A DNA stretch of 48,565 bases from JAAYBR01 sp033813475 (GCA_033813475.1 JAPXRP010000005.1:1-48565); one strand, 5' to 3'. Shown: positions 8,529 to 17,008, counted from the first letter of the stretch. The notes: a model not told the origin generated them from the sequence alone. A program made the numbers and translations.

Positions 8529-11375
8529 CTACTCCTGAAGCAGGCCCGAGAGGGACTTCCGGAAGGCCACCAGCTCCGCCTCCTGCTGTTCGCTGAAGGC
8601 CCCCTGGCGGTGGGCGTAGGTGTCCATCCAGAGGCTCAGCCGGTAGAGGTCGTCCTTTTCAAGGCGCACCCCCGCGTGGCCGCCGTCGGCGGTCAGCAGC
8701 GCCATGAGCCGGCTCTTCAGCGAGGGGCTGTCCCCCGTTTCAGAGTAATCGCGCTCGAAGGCCAGCTTCTTGAGGTCCTCCTCGGCGTAGCCCATCAGGG
8801 TGTCGTAGGACTTCTCGGGGGTCAGGTCCAGGTTGGCGGCCCGGACATCGTCGTGTCCGGGACGGTGGCACTGCACACAGGCCCGGTCGAGCACGGGCTG
8901 CACCAGGGTGTCGTAGCGCAGGGGCCACGCGCCGTCGGGCTCGGGGCGGAGCCGGGACGGGGCGCGCCGCGCGGCGAGGAAACTGCGCTGCGGGGCGGGG
9001 GCGGAGTCGCGGGACTCATGGCACCCGACACAGCCCAGCGTCTGCCCGGGCTGGACGTAGGTGAGGGTGCGCATGGTGCGCAGGGCGCGCCCGGCGCGGT
9101 CCAGCGCCTGGAAGAACACCGGCACCCCGGAGGGCGTCGCAAAGTGCGCGGAACCGTCGGCCTCAACGGGCACGGTGCCGAGCACAAACTTGCCCGTGTC
9201 CTCGGCGGACACGCCGAGCACCGGCTGGTTCATGAAGGGCTGCACCTTGGGGACAACGGCCACCACGCGCAGGCGGTCCACCTCCCCCGGCGCCACCCCG
9301 GGACCCAGGCCGCGGTAAACGTCCTGCAGGAGAAACGTCCCGTCCTTGGGGGCCGCCCAGTCCACGGTGTCGGCGACGACGGGCGGCGCGGTCCGGGGCT
9401 TCAGGGGAATGGGCATCTCACAGGAAATGTCCGGGTCGCGGTGGAGCAGCGTGAGGTTGCCGAAGCGGTCGTAGAGATAGAGTCCCGAGGCGTTGGGCGG
9501 GTTGCGCGGGTCGCCGGGCTTCATGTAGGTGTGGGGCGGCAGGGGCCGGTCGGACCACGACACGAGGTAATGGTCCTCGGACAGGGGCCACGGCCCGGCG
9601 TAGTAGCTGGAGGGGCTGCCCTCGGTCTCGGGAAAGCAGACCTCCGGCGTGATCCGCTCCAGGGGCGCCTCGAACTCCGTGCCGAGGGCGCGGTCAAGCA
9701 GCACAAGCGACCCGCCGGTGATGGAGTGGTGCGCCGTGGCGGTGAACACGAGGCGGCGCGAGCCGGGCACGGGCCGCGCCTCGAAAACGCACTGGGGACG
9801 CGTGGTGAAGTTGCCATAGACGAGCTGCGCGTTGGTCCCGTCGGGCCGCGTGGACCACAGGCTCATGAAGTGCCCGTTGAACCGGTCTATGTAGTCCCAG
9901 CGCGCGTAGATGACCTGGCCGTCTGCGGCGACGGCGGGGGTCCATTCGAAGTTCTCGAACGCGGAGATGGCGCAGAGGTTCCCCCCGTCGGGGTCCATGC
10001 GGTGCAGGGTGAACACCGGCACGGGCCGCTTCAGGTCGCCGCCGCAGCGCACAAAGCTCTCCGGCTGGGTCGCCGCAAGGGTGGCCGCCGCGCTGTCGCG
10101 GTCCGCCTGGAGGCTGACGCCCTTGCGGGTGGAGCAGAACACAATGTCGCCGTTTGGCAGATAGCGTCCGTCAAAGTCGTTGTACCGCCCGCGCGTGAGC
10201 TGGCGCACCCCGCCCCCGTTCAGGTCCATCTCGTACAGGTGGTAGAAGGAGTCCTCCGGCAGGGCGTCGCGGTCGGTCTTGTCCGCCGTCTCGGCCAGGT
10301 CGGGATAATGGCGGCAGTAGGCGAAGAGCACCCGCGCGCCGTCATGCGACAGGTCGGGACGCAGGAAATTGCCCTCGGGCCAGCCCTCGGTCAGACAGCG
10401 CACGCGGGGATGCTCCCCCTTGAACCCGGAAAGCACGTAGATTCCCCCGCCGCCCCGCGAGAACCAGCCGTAATACTGGTCGGAAACATGCGGAAACAGC
10501 GTGGGCGCCCTTTTCACGAACAGGATGTCATCAAAGTCCAGCAGCGGGTTCTTGAACGAAAGTGCCCGCACCGCCCACAGCAGTTTTTCCTTCGCCTGTT
10601 CTCGGTCTTTGGGGGAGGCGTCGGATGGAAGGGCTTCGGCGCGCGCCGCCGCCGCCTCGAACCGCCTCAGTTCAGCCCCCGCGTCCGCGTCCAGCGTGCG
10701 CAGGTTCCCGGCCAGCGCGCGGCCCCGCGCGATGACCGCCGCAGTGTCCAGCAGCGAATCCCCCGCCTCCCTATGCGCGGAGGACCACTCGCTGACGCTG
10801 CTCTGCGTCGCGGGCCTCCCCAGCGCGGCGTTCACTTCCGACCCCGTCGGGAACACCTCCACCTCGTCCAGATGCAGGTAGTCCTCGCCGGGAAGCTGGA
10901 TGCGCAGGAACCGCGCGGGTTCCCCGTCCAGGTCCACCTCCAGCGGCTTGCCGTCGGAATGGCCGAAGAAAACCGTCCCGTCGTGGCGGTAGACCTCCCG
11001 AAACGTCACGCCGTTCGGCGACGCGAGCAGGAGAAAGGACGCGGCGCGCCCGGCGAACCCGTCGCAGCGGTTGTACAGACGCACCCGCCCGACGCGCGTT
11101 TCCGCGCCCAGGTCCACCTGCCACCACGGCAGCTTTTCATGCGCCGTGTGAAACCCCCACTTGCCGTTGATGACGCCGTCGCACCCCCCGGCTGCGTCCA
11201 GCCCGGGCGTCGGTGCGGCCTGCGGCCGCCGCACCTCGGCCTGCCGCGCCCAGTCCGCCTCAATGTCGGCGCGGGTGAGCGCCGACGCGGCCGGGGCCGC
11301 AGGCGAGCACACGCCTCCCAGCAAAACGGCCAAGAGGCCAAACACCATCGCGGACACTGTTCTGGCGGGCATCAT
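8529..11375 (-). CDS. Discoidin-like and HzsA-related protein with two CxxCH motifs
   Basis: 948 aa from ATG 11375, chosen because GGAG is spaced 8 bases upstream and a signal peptide (MMPARTVSAMVFGLLAVLLGG) follows; a TATACT box at 11405-11410 could be its -10. Its layout is that of 1545-4811: discoidin-like domain (WWQVDLGAETRVGRVRLYNR and LDEVEVF), helical linker, beta-propeller (LPNGDIVFCSTRKG, ARPVPGSRRLVFTATAHH), then CVGCH and CVQCH. It is a diverged paralog on the opposite strand. The family is HzsA-related and probably periplasmic; activity is unknown. The downstream border is shared convergently with the beta-helix gene. Confidence 0.82.
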   Translation of the reverse strand: MMPARTVSAMVFGLLAVLLGGVCSPAAPAASALTRADIEADWARQAEVRRPQAAPTPGLDAAGGCDGVINGKWGFHTAHEKLPWWQVDLGAETRVGRVRLYNRCDGFAGRAASFLLLASPNGVTFREVYRHDGTVFFGHSDGKPLEVDLDGEPARFLRIQLPGEDYLHLDEVEVFPTGSEVNAALGRPATQSSVSEWSSAHREAGDSLLDTAAVIARGRALAGNLRTLDADAGAELRRFEAAAARAEALPSDASPKDREQAKEKLLWAVRALSFKNPLLDFDDILFVKRAPTLFPHVSDQYYGWFSRGGGGIYVLSGFKGEHPRVRCLTEGWPEGNFLRPDLSHDGARVLFAYCRHYPDLAETADKTDRDALPEDSFYHLYEMDLNGGGVRQLTRGRYNDFDGRYLPNGDIVFCSTRKGVSLQADRDSAAATLAATQPESFVRCGGDLKRPVPVFTLHRMDPDGGNLCAISAFENFEWTPAVAADGQVIYARWDYIDRFNGHFMSLWSTRPDGTNAQLVYGNFTTRPQCVFEARPVPGSRRLVFTATAHHSITGGSLVLLDRALGTEFEAPLERITPEVCFPETEGSPSSYYAGPWPLSEDHYLVSWSDRPLPPHTYMKPGDPRNPPNASGLYLYDRFGNLTLLHRDPDISCEMPIPLKPRTAPPVVADTVDWAAPKDGTFLLQDVYRGLGPGVAPGEVDRLRVVAVVPKVQPFMNQPVLGVSAEDTGKFVLGTVPVEADGSAHFATPSGVPVFFQALDRAGRALRTMRTLTYVQPGQTLGCVGCHESRDSAPAPQRSFLAARRAPSRLRPEPDGAWPLRYDTLVQPVLDRACVQCHRPGHDDVRAANLDLTPEKSYDTLMGYAEEDLKKLAFERDYSETGDSPSLKSRLMALLTADGGHAGVRLEKDDLYRLSLWMDTYAHRQGAFSEQQEAELVAFRKSLSGLLQE

Positions 11376-11429
11376 GGTCGGGGCTCCAACGGGTTTCGGG
11401 AAAGAGTATAGCCCAAGTCCGCGCGGCGT

Positions 11430-11520
11430 GCGGGAAATCCCGCAGCGGTCTGGGGTTCGCGATGACATTGATATTCACGGTCATTGCGAGCGAAGCGCGG
11501 CAATCTCGTTCCCGCCAACG
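11430..11520. repeat. REP-like palindromes left of the Dnd-like island
   Basis: A CGGGAAATCCCG hairpin at 11431-11442. Near-perfect arms TCGCGATGAC (11457-11466) and GTCATTGCGA (11480-11489) follow, then CGAAGCGCGGCAATCTCG. The second unit resembles the element at 29800-29880. The remaining bases to 11678 hold no gene I can support; they lie between the HzsA-related gene and the end of the Dnd-like operon. Confidence 0.65.
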
Positions 11521-11678
11521 CCCCGAGCCGCCCCGGCACTCTCTTGTCGGAATGCCCACGATCTGACACATACCAGCAGTTACGCGGTGAATCTTAATGG
11601 CGCCCTAGGAGAAACTCTAGCCGAACGACTCTCAGCATCGCTATTACCTCTGCGCGGGATAAACGCTACTCTGCCTGC

Positions 11679-13208
11679 TTATCGGTATGCCTGGTAAAAG
11701 GCGTCGGCCTTGAACCGGGTGTATTCATCGTCCTCGCCGAGACCCTTGGAGATCACTTGGAACGGAAGCAGGCGGGCAAGCTCAACCTGCAGATCCTTCG
11801 CCGTCCTTACGGAACAGCCCAGGAGATCCTGGATCGCAGCAGACGACACACCTTCGCACTGGAAAATCATCGAGAACTCGAGCAGTTCCTTGAAGTCAAA
11901 AAACTTCTGCGTGTAGTCATTGGGTGATTGCGAAGCGAAAAATACCACTACGCCCTTTGATCGGCCTTCGCGGATGATACGCTGAAGGAAGGGGTTCTTC
12001 TGGTGCAGGTAGTTGTGCGCCTCGTCGATAACAAGCACCGTTCGGAGTTCGCGCCGTCCATCCTTGGTCTGGCTGTCGGGCAGCGCGGTCATTTCTTTGT
12101 AAAGTCGCTCGACAACCAGGTAGGCCACCAGCTCCTTCAACACCGGAAGGCGGTGGAGATCAACGATCATTGTTCGCTCCGAAACGCGCTCAATCAGCGC
12201 AGCGTCATTTCCGTGCTCCCAAAAGAGGTGGAAGGACGAGAGATCGCGGAGAATCGCGATCAGGCTATCGTCTCGCTTGTTTTCCTCTTCGTACATGGCT
12301 TGCGCAATTTCGAAGACCTCGCGAAAGTCTGGAAATCGCGGTTGCCTGGCAGATCGCAAATCATAAGCCCGGCGAATCACCTCATGGAGACTTCCTTTCT
12401 GAACAACACCGAAGTGCGGACTAATCGAACCGAAGGAGTCGGCCTTCTCGCGAGTCGAAATCATGATCGCATTATCGGAATACTCATCAAGAATGAATGG
12501 ATTAACCGGGAGTTGCTGCTCAGGGAGCCTGTACACCGTTGCTCGCGTTAAGTCGACAAACCGTTCGTTTGCTGAGATGTCGCCCTTATAGTCAAACACC
12601 ACGAAATTCGTCCGGAAACGGGATTGATCCCGAAGGTCGGCTAGGACCTTGAGCAGAAACTGCGTTTTTCCGGTGCCCGGCTTGCCCATGATTGCGAGGT
12701 GTGAATTTGCGTGTCGCTGAGTATTGTTGATCTGGATAATTAGGCGCTCATTGTTCAGCTCGTGGGTTCCAATCGTTATGTCTAGTTCGTATATGCCACG
12801 AGTGCGCTTCGTAGAATCAACCCGAGCCTCACTTGACAGGCGCTGCAGCATAACGTCCGGATCTTGGCTACTTTCCCTGAACATCACTGACATGAGCCTC
12901 AATCCATTATCGACATGATCCTTGAGGACCGAAGCAGAAATACCGGCGGCAAGTTCATCGTCGTCTACGAGTCGGCCATAGATGAAGTTGACAAGCGTTC
13001 GGATCGTGACGTCATCGCCGCCGAACAAACTGACCAGTCTGATCTCCTTGCCGGTGCCGTCGACCGACCGAGGAACCTGGTCGCCTGCCTTGGACAGCGA
13101 ATAGCACAGCGCAAGGCGTGCGAGAGCGGCATACTCGATCTTTGTAACGTGTCGCAGGGCTGAGAGTGTCATCTCAGCATCCGAGGATGTGAAGAGTCGG
13201 TCAGCCAT
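11679..13208 (-). CDS. DndE-like domain fused to HerA/FtsK-type ATPase
   Basis: 509 aa. Residues 1-115 match the DndE pattern (a short helical DNA-binding protein of the phosphorothioation system): TKIEYAALARLALCYSLS, then GKEIRLVSLFGGDD and a closing LKDHVDNGLRLM. Residues about 135-509 are a DUF87/HerA-like ATPase with Walker A GKPGTGKTQ at 175-183, Walker B VLVIDEAHNYL near 390, and a FFASQSPNDY sensor-like segment. DndE is normally a separate protein of about 110 aa and the HerA-like ATPase (DptH/DndH type) a separate restriction component, so this is a fusion of two roles. The start ATG overlaps the dndD stop by one base (TGATG), implying coupled translation. It is the last gene of the operon, with base composition less GC-rich than the flanks. 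Confidence 0.78.
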   Translation of the reverse strand: MADRLFTSSDAEMTLSALRHVTKIEYAALARLALCYSLSKAGDQVPRSVDGTGKEIRLVSLFGGDDVTIRTLVNFIYGRLVDDDELAAGISASVLKDHVDNGLRLMSVMFRESSQDPDVMLQRLSSEARVDSTKRTRGIYELDITIGTHELNNERLIIQINNTQRHANSHLAIMGKPGTGKTQFLLKVLADLRDQSRFRTNFVVFDYKGDISANERFVDLTRATVYRLPEQQLPVNPFILDEYSDNAIMISTREKADSFGSISPHFGVVQKGSLHEVIRRAYDLRSARQPRFPDFREVFEIAQAMYEEENKRDDSLIAILRDLSSFHLFWEHGNDAALIERVSERTMIVDLHRLPVLKELVAYLVVERLYKEMTALPDSQTKDGRRELRTVLVIDEAHNYLHQKNPFLQRIIREGRSKGVVVFFASQSPNDYTQKFFDFKELLEFSMIFQCEGVSSAAIQDLLGCSVRTAKDLQVELARLLPFQVISKGLGEDDEYTRFKADAFYQAYR

Positions 13209-15232
13209 CAGTGTGTTCTCCAGAAGTAGCCTTCTTGGACAGTGGTCATCTCACGGTGCTTGTCGAACAGAAGGTGTACGGCATGCTGAACATAAGGCTC
13301 CAATTGACGGTAGTAGTCTTGGTCAACCTCGGTATCCGTGGACAAGACAACGACTTGATGGCCTGCCTCCGGGAAGTAGTTCGAGACGATCCTGTCCCTG
13401 TGAGTACTGTCCAAGCGGGACAAGGGAGTATCGATCACGATGGGAAGCGGCAGCTGAGACGTCTGCGCAAGGCCCCAGAGGAGTGATATGGCGAAGACTT
13501 CCTTCTCGCCCGCAGACAAATTTTGCTTCTGCACGACATGACCTTGGTGATCACGAATCGTGATGAGGTAGGTGTCTGGGTCAATCTCAATATCGGAAAT
13601 CAGATCGCCCTTGCTGGCCAGCCGCTTGTACATCTCCGTGGTACTGGCCTTCAGGCGACCGATCTTCATCCGCCGGAGGGCTTTCATATAGGCGGTGAGA
13701 AGCTCCATCGCTTTCTCGGTCTGAGCCAAGAATGCCGCGTGCTCCTTGGCCCCACAATGCCTCTGATAGAGCATGTCCAGTTCCCGCTCGCGTGTCGTGA
13801 TGATGTCGTTCACACGAGAGAGTTCCTCATCGGTCTGTCGCAGTTCCTCCCGCTTACGGCCGATCTGGGTTGAGTAGTTCTCCATCTCGGTCTGCAGCTG
13901 AGCGAACAACTCCTGCTCATCGTCACTGACTTTTGCCGCACCGATGTCCCGCTCGACTTCCTCGTGCCTGTGGCGGATCTCCTGGTGCTCGGCCAGCAGC
14001 CGCTCGAATTCCCCATTCCACGCGCCTTCGACTTCTTCGATACGGACCAGAACCCTTGCGGCTGCCGTCTCAGAAAGGTTTAGGAGGGCGACCACGGACT
14101 GACGGGCGTCTTTGCCAGGGCCGAACTGGCGCACAACCCCAGCGATTCTGTCCCGAAGAACGCGGTATTCGGCTTCACCCAAAGGTGCTTGGCGCTCAGT
14201 GGCTTCAAAATCACGAACTGCCTCGGCGACAGCGTTGCTCAGATCCTCTGCAACGTCACGAACTGCGGCTTGCTTCCGCCGTTCCGACTCTGCCTCGATC
14301 TGTGAACGGAGGGGGTCGAAGTGACGGCCAAGCAACGCCAATGGAAGTGACTGCTCGGCGAGTGTTCTTGCTCTGTGCTCGACCTCGGATAGCTTAGACG
14401 ACAACTGTACGCGTCGTCGCTCCTTGTCCTTGGTTGCCTCTATGCTGTCCGGATCGAAGCCGAAGAGAGATGAGAACCGCTTCTTCCGCTCATCCAGCTC
14501 CTTGCTGAATTGCTCGATATATTCGTTGATCTCTGCTCGCTGTGTTTCCAGTTTGTCCTTCTTGCGCCGATGAATCTGCAGCTCGTTCTCTTTGAGCCGA
14601 ATGTCTTCGTCGCTGATGTCCGTGCGATTGCGACGTTCCTCATCGCGCAAGTGCTTCAGGTCGTCGATCAACCTTCGCACAAAGCCGATCCCCAGGGCCG
14701 CTTCCATTGACGAGCGCAGCTTGTAGGCCGCGTGCTCGTCGGCCGCCATCTCCTGGACCTTCTCGCCGTCAAAGAAGAAAAACTGCGTGATCCCCTGCGG
14801 GATGGTCGCGTCGAGGTAGTCCTGCCACATCTGCGGGCTGGCAACGGTTACTCGCTTGCCGTCCTTAATGACCGTCAGCTTTTCTTCTAAGCCATCAGGT
14901 CGCATATGGCACCCGCTTGCCAGGACCGCTTGCCAGGACCTCTTGACAATGACCGTATTGCCCTCGTCTGTCTCGAAGTGCAGCTCAAACAAACATGCTG
15001 CATTGCCCTTTAACAACTCAGCTCGGTTGATGGCTTTGAGAATGACATCCTTCTTCTTCTGGCCGTAGAGGCAGAGGTGTATACCTTCAAGGACAGATGT
15101 CTTACCGGCGCCGTTCATGCCGCCGATCAGATAGACGTTTCGACCGGGTTCATCCCGCCCCTTGGTGAAGTCAATCTCAGTCGGTAACTGAAACGACTTG
15201 TAACCCTCGATAATCAGTTTCAGGAATCTCAT
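13208..15232 (-). CDS. dndD: DndD-like SMC/Rad50-type ATPase
   Basis: 674 aa, the usual DndD size. The N-terminus MRFLKLIIEGYKSF leads to Walker A GGMNGAGKTS (residues 37-46). A long coiled-coil region spans about 200-500 with many charged heptads. The C-terminal half-ATPase has the signature LSAGEKEVFAISLLWG and Walker B IVIDTPLSRLD. No CxxC zinc hook is visible in the coil. DndD works with DndC and DndE in DNA phosphorothioation, where its ATPase is thought to alter DNA structure. The start is an ATGA overlap with the preceding gene, so translation is coupled. The usual partner dndC is not in the window. Confidence 0.85.
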   Translation of the reverse strand: MRFLKLIIEGYKSFQLPTEIDFTKGRDEPGRNVYLIGGMNGAGKTSVLEGIHLCLYGQKKKDVILKAINRAELLKGNAACLFELHFETDEGNTVIVKRSWQAVLASGCHMRPDGLEEKLTVIKDGKRVTVASPQMWQDYLDATIPQGITQFFFFDGEKVQEMAADEHAAYKLRSSMEAALGIGFVRRLIDDLKHLRDEERRNRTDISDEDIRLKENELQIHRRKKDKLETQRAEINEYIEQFSKELDERKKRFSSLFGFDPDSIEATKDKERRRVQLSSKLSEVEHRARTLAEQSLPLALLGRHFDPLRSQIEAESERRKQAAVRDVAEDLSNAVAEAVRDFEATERQAPLGEAEYRVLRDRIAGVVRQFGPGKDARQSVVALLNLSETAAARVLVRIEEVEGAWNGEFERLLAEHQEIRHRHEEVERDIGAAKVSDDEQELFAQLQTEMENYSTQIGRKREELRQTDEELSRVNDIITTRERELDMLYQRHCGAKEHAAFLAQTEKAMELLTAYMKALRRMKIGRLKASTTEMYKRLASKGDLISDIEIDPDTYLITIRDHQGHVVQKQNLSAGEKEVFAISLLWGLAQTSQLPLPIVIDTPLSRLDSTHRDRIVSNYFPEAGHQVVVLSTDTEVDQDYYRQLEPYVQHAVHLLFDKHREMTTVQEGYFWRTH

Positions 15233-15858
15233 GCATTGGCTTCCTTCAGAAACCGTTCCCGGTAGTTCTTCAAGGGCACATCCTCGCCGTTGTCACTCAC
15301 AACTGCCCAATACACCCAGCCGTCCGTGCTGCCGCCGGTAAAGGCCTGGCCCGCAGCTGATGGTGTGTCGAACTTCTTCTTGGCACCGTCAATGGTCAGT
15401 TCCACCACTCCCGGGCTACGGATGTATCCATGATTTACATGCCCACTGCGCTTGGTGCGATGCACTATTCGTGTCCCATCTTGAAGTACGCCAGCCTGCA
15501 TAAGATCGGCCAGGGTAACTCGTCTTCGGTCCCCTGAGCGTGAGCCAGAACTTGAACCAACCGAAATGCCCAGCATCTCAAGAACGTCGAGAAGCTGCTT
15601 CTGCAGGAGATCCTTGACCACTTGTGCCTCGTCAACCACGGCCAGCGAGGCAGTCAGATCGGTCTTGATCCGTCGTAGGTCGTCCGGCACCGGCACGTCT
15701 CGTTTCTCCAGCTGGCGTATCGATGAACATATCGCCCGAAGCTGCTCGCGCTTCGCTTCAGTGTCGGGCCCGCTCAAGAGGTCATGAACGGCACACGCAA
15801 GCTCAAGGAGCTGGTCCGTGAGTTGGCCCGTGCGTTGTTTCATTTCGCCAACGTCCAC
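15229..15858 (-). CDS. RAMA-domain protein of the Dnd-like operon
   Basis: 209 aa from GTG 15858, which has AAGGAG 6 bases upstream; an ATG at 15843 overlapping the previous stop (ATGA) is the alternative. Residues about 10-100 are a helical module shared with the next protein upstream (compare IRQLEKRDVPVPDDLRR with IRRLKQRGIPVPDGLKD). Residues about 115-205 resemble the RAMA (restriction enzyme/adenine methylase-associated) or DUF4357 fold: LADLMQAGVLQDGTRIV, a small beta core, FDTPSAAGQAFTGG, DGWVYWAVV. RAMA-like domains are proposed to recognise modified DNA. Here it could read phosphorothioate or methylated sites; that is inference. It ends in an ATGA overlap with dndD. Confidence 0.7.
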   Translation of the reverse strand: MDVGEMKQRTGQLTDQLLELACAVHDLLSGPDTEAKREQLRAICSSIRQLEKRDVPVPDDLRRIKTDLTASLAVVDEAQVVKDLLQKQLLDVLEMLGISVGSSSGSRSGDRRRVTLADLMQAGVLQDGTRIVHRTKRSGHVNHGYIRSPGVVELTIDGAKKKFDTPSAAGQAFTGGSTDGWVYWAVVSDNGEDVPLKNYRERFLKEANA

Positions 15859-16436
15859 GTGCTTCTCCTTGATTCTGTTGTCAATATGCCGTCATCGATC
15901 GTCCGACGCCACCCGCGCCGAACGTTTCCTTGCCAACGCAGCGGATTGCCTTTCGGAAGTTCAAGGTCTGCCTCGGTGAACTTCCCTTTAAGGCGTGCCT
16001 CGATTCTGGCCATCACCTCGCGCTCATGCCCACTGCCACCTACCTCCTCCAGCACACGCGTGATCTCTTTCCGAAGCACTTCCAGCGATGCTCTCTGGAT
16101 TTTCCACTCTCTGGATCGCATGTAGAGCTCATTGTGCGGTCGACGTTTGCAGATCCGCCGAAGCTGCTCAACGATGTCAAGTAGCGTCTCGTAGACCTGG
16201 TCTATGCCCGAATCCCGCTCCAACTCACCAACGGCTTTCGTCAGCGAGAGTTTCTCGTCCTTGAGTCCATCGGGAACCGGTATCCCCCGCTGCTTCAGCC
16301 GCCGTATAGTATTCTGCACCGCTTGGAACTGCGCCTTCTTGACCCTCAGGTCGCCAGCGTCCTGCCCGTTCCCCACAGCTTCCTCTGCGAACTCGCGGAA
16401 GGCGTCAAGATTGTTCTTCGCGTTCTCAAGGCTCAT
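15840..16436 (-). CDS. Winged-helix (Mrr_N-like) protein sharing a module with the RAMA protein
   Basis: 198 aa from ATG 16436, which has GGGGAG at good spacing; ATG 16442 is too close to it. The N-terminal half is the same helical module as in 15229-15858, with the common pattern IRxLxxRxxPVPDxL followed by KxxLT and a LLDxxExL helix. The C-terminal 60 residues look like the winged helix found at the N-terminus of Mrr-type restriction proteins: VMARIEARLKGKFTEADLEL, NPLRWQGNVRRGWRR, DGILTTESRRSTWTL. No nuclease motif is present. It is likely a DNA-binding accessory subunit. Confidence 0.6.
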   Translation of the reverse strand: MSLENAKNNLDAFREFAEEAVGNGQDAGDLRVKKAQFQAVQNTIRRLKQRGIPVPDGLKDEKLSLTKAVGELERDSGIDQVYETLLDIVEQLRRICKRRPHNELYMRSREWKIQRASLEVLRKEITRVLEEVGGSGHEREVMARIEARLKGKFTEADLELPKGNPLRWQGNVRRGWRRTIDDGILTTESRRSTWTLAK

Positions 16437-16463
16437 AGCCATGCTCCCCGCAGTTGGCTGCGG

Positions 16464-16661
16464 CTAGTCCATCCGTTCTTGGGGCGCAATGTTGGTCTGA
16501 ATCGTCTCTTTGAGCCGGTCATAGATGCCATGCCTGCGGTCTCGCAGTTGGTATTCTTTCTCGACCTTCAGCAACTCCTCGATCACCTCGATCTTCATTC
16601 CGTGCTTGGTGCAAAGCTCAGCCAGCAGTTCGCGGTCCGGTGTCACGCGATCACCAGTCAT
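16464..16661 (-). CDS. DNA-modification-system-associated small protein
   Basis: 65 aa from ATG 16661, supported by AGGAGG 7 bases upstream; a longer frame reaches ATG 16862 but its extra residues look non-coding. The sequence is helical and charged (ELLAELCTKHGMKIEVIEELL, VEKEYQLRDRRHGIYDRL) and resembles the short proteins annotated next to Dnd-type genes as DNA modification system-associated small protein. Its biochemical role is not established. It is the first intact gene of the island operon, 27 bases ahead of the winged-helix gene. Confidence 0.65.
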   Translation of the reverse strand: MTGDRVTPDRELLAELCTKHGMKIEVIEELLKVEKEYQLRDRRHGIYDRLKETIQTNIAPQERMD

Positions 16662-16872
16662 ACTTGGGCCTCCTGTTTCGGGATGTCCCATCCGTTGTTG
16701 AAACTGCCGATGGCCTCCACGCCCCGGCCGCGCCAGTGTAGCCGGTAGCAATACGTTTGTCAATCTCTTCTTCTCGCTCTTTCGTTGCATCGATCCTATG
16801 CCCGTGCGCGCCCGCCCGGGGGATAGGGCAACGCGGGGACGCGACCCGAGCGCCAAAACCATCTAGCCACAA
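16662..16872 (-). other. Leader or gene remnant upstream of the Dnd-like operon
   Basis: This is the 5' part of the minus-strand operon between its putative promoter and the first clear start. Two readings look partly protein-like. One is a 73-codon frame from ATG 16872 to a stop at 16651, with a charged stretch DATKEREEEIDKR. The other is a short frame ending EAIGSFNNGWDIPKQEAQV, whose TGA forms an ATGA with the 16661 start, as other junctions in this operon do. The second lacks a start. It could be the decayed 3' end of an upstream operon gene, or simply leader RNA. Confidence 0.3.
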
Positions 16873-16887
16873 CCCCCTACAAATAAC

Positions 16888-16916
16888 ATGCTATCACATT
16901 CTGCTCACAATGCCAA
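16888..16916 (-). promoter_or_regulatory. Putative promoter of the Dnd-like operon
   Basis: On the minus strand TTGGCA (16916-16911) is followed after 17 bases by TAGCAT (16893-16888). The surrounding 100 bases are AT-rich. It is divergent from the promoter at 16979-17008. Confidence 0.4.
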
Positions 16917-16978
16917 GGAATTGTTTGGTTTGTAATGCCTTGTTTGTTTTCCCTATGTCACTTCTCCCCCCCGGCCGG

Positions 16979-17008
16979 TTGACATCCCCGTTCCGCCGCC
17001 GGAATAAT
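16979..17008 (+). promoter_or_regulatory. Putative promoter of the DUF5107-TPR gene
   Basis: TTGACA at 16979-16984, 18-base spacer, AATAAT at 17003-17008. The ATG at 17007 overlaps the -10 box, so translation should start at the next in-frame ATG, 17037. Confidence 0.6.

Noticed and set aside
3..11375. Hydrazine synthase and an anammox lifestyle
   Set aside because: HzsA-related proteins are widespread outside anammox bacteria and no HzsB/C or hydrazine dehydrogenase genes are nearby.
5675..11411. Very long open frames opposite the beta-helix gene (minus) and opposite the second discoidin protein (plus)
   Set aside because: Same GC artefact; they run through the terminator and repeat region and have no ribosome site or recognisable domain.
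11400..16980. Attachment-site direct repeats or an integrase bounding the Dnd-like island
   Set aside because: I found no matching direct repeats at the two edges and no integrase or transposase gene; the base-composition shift is the only sign of transfer.
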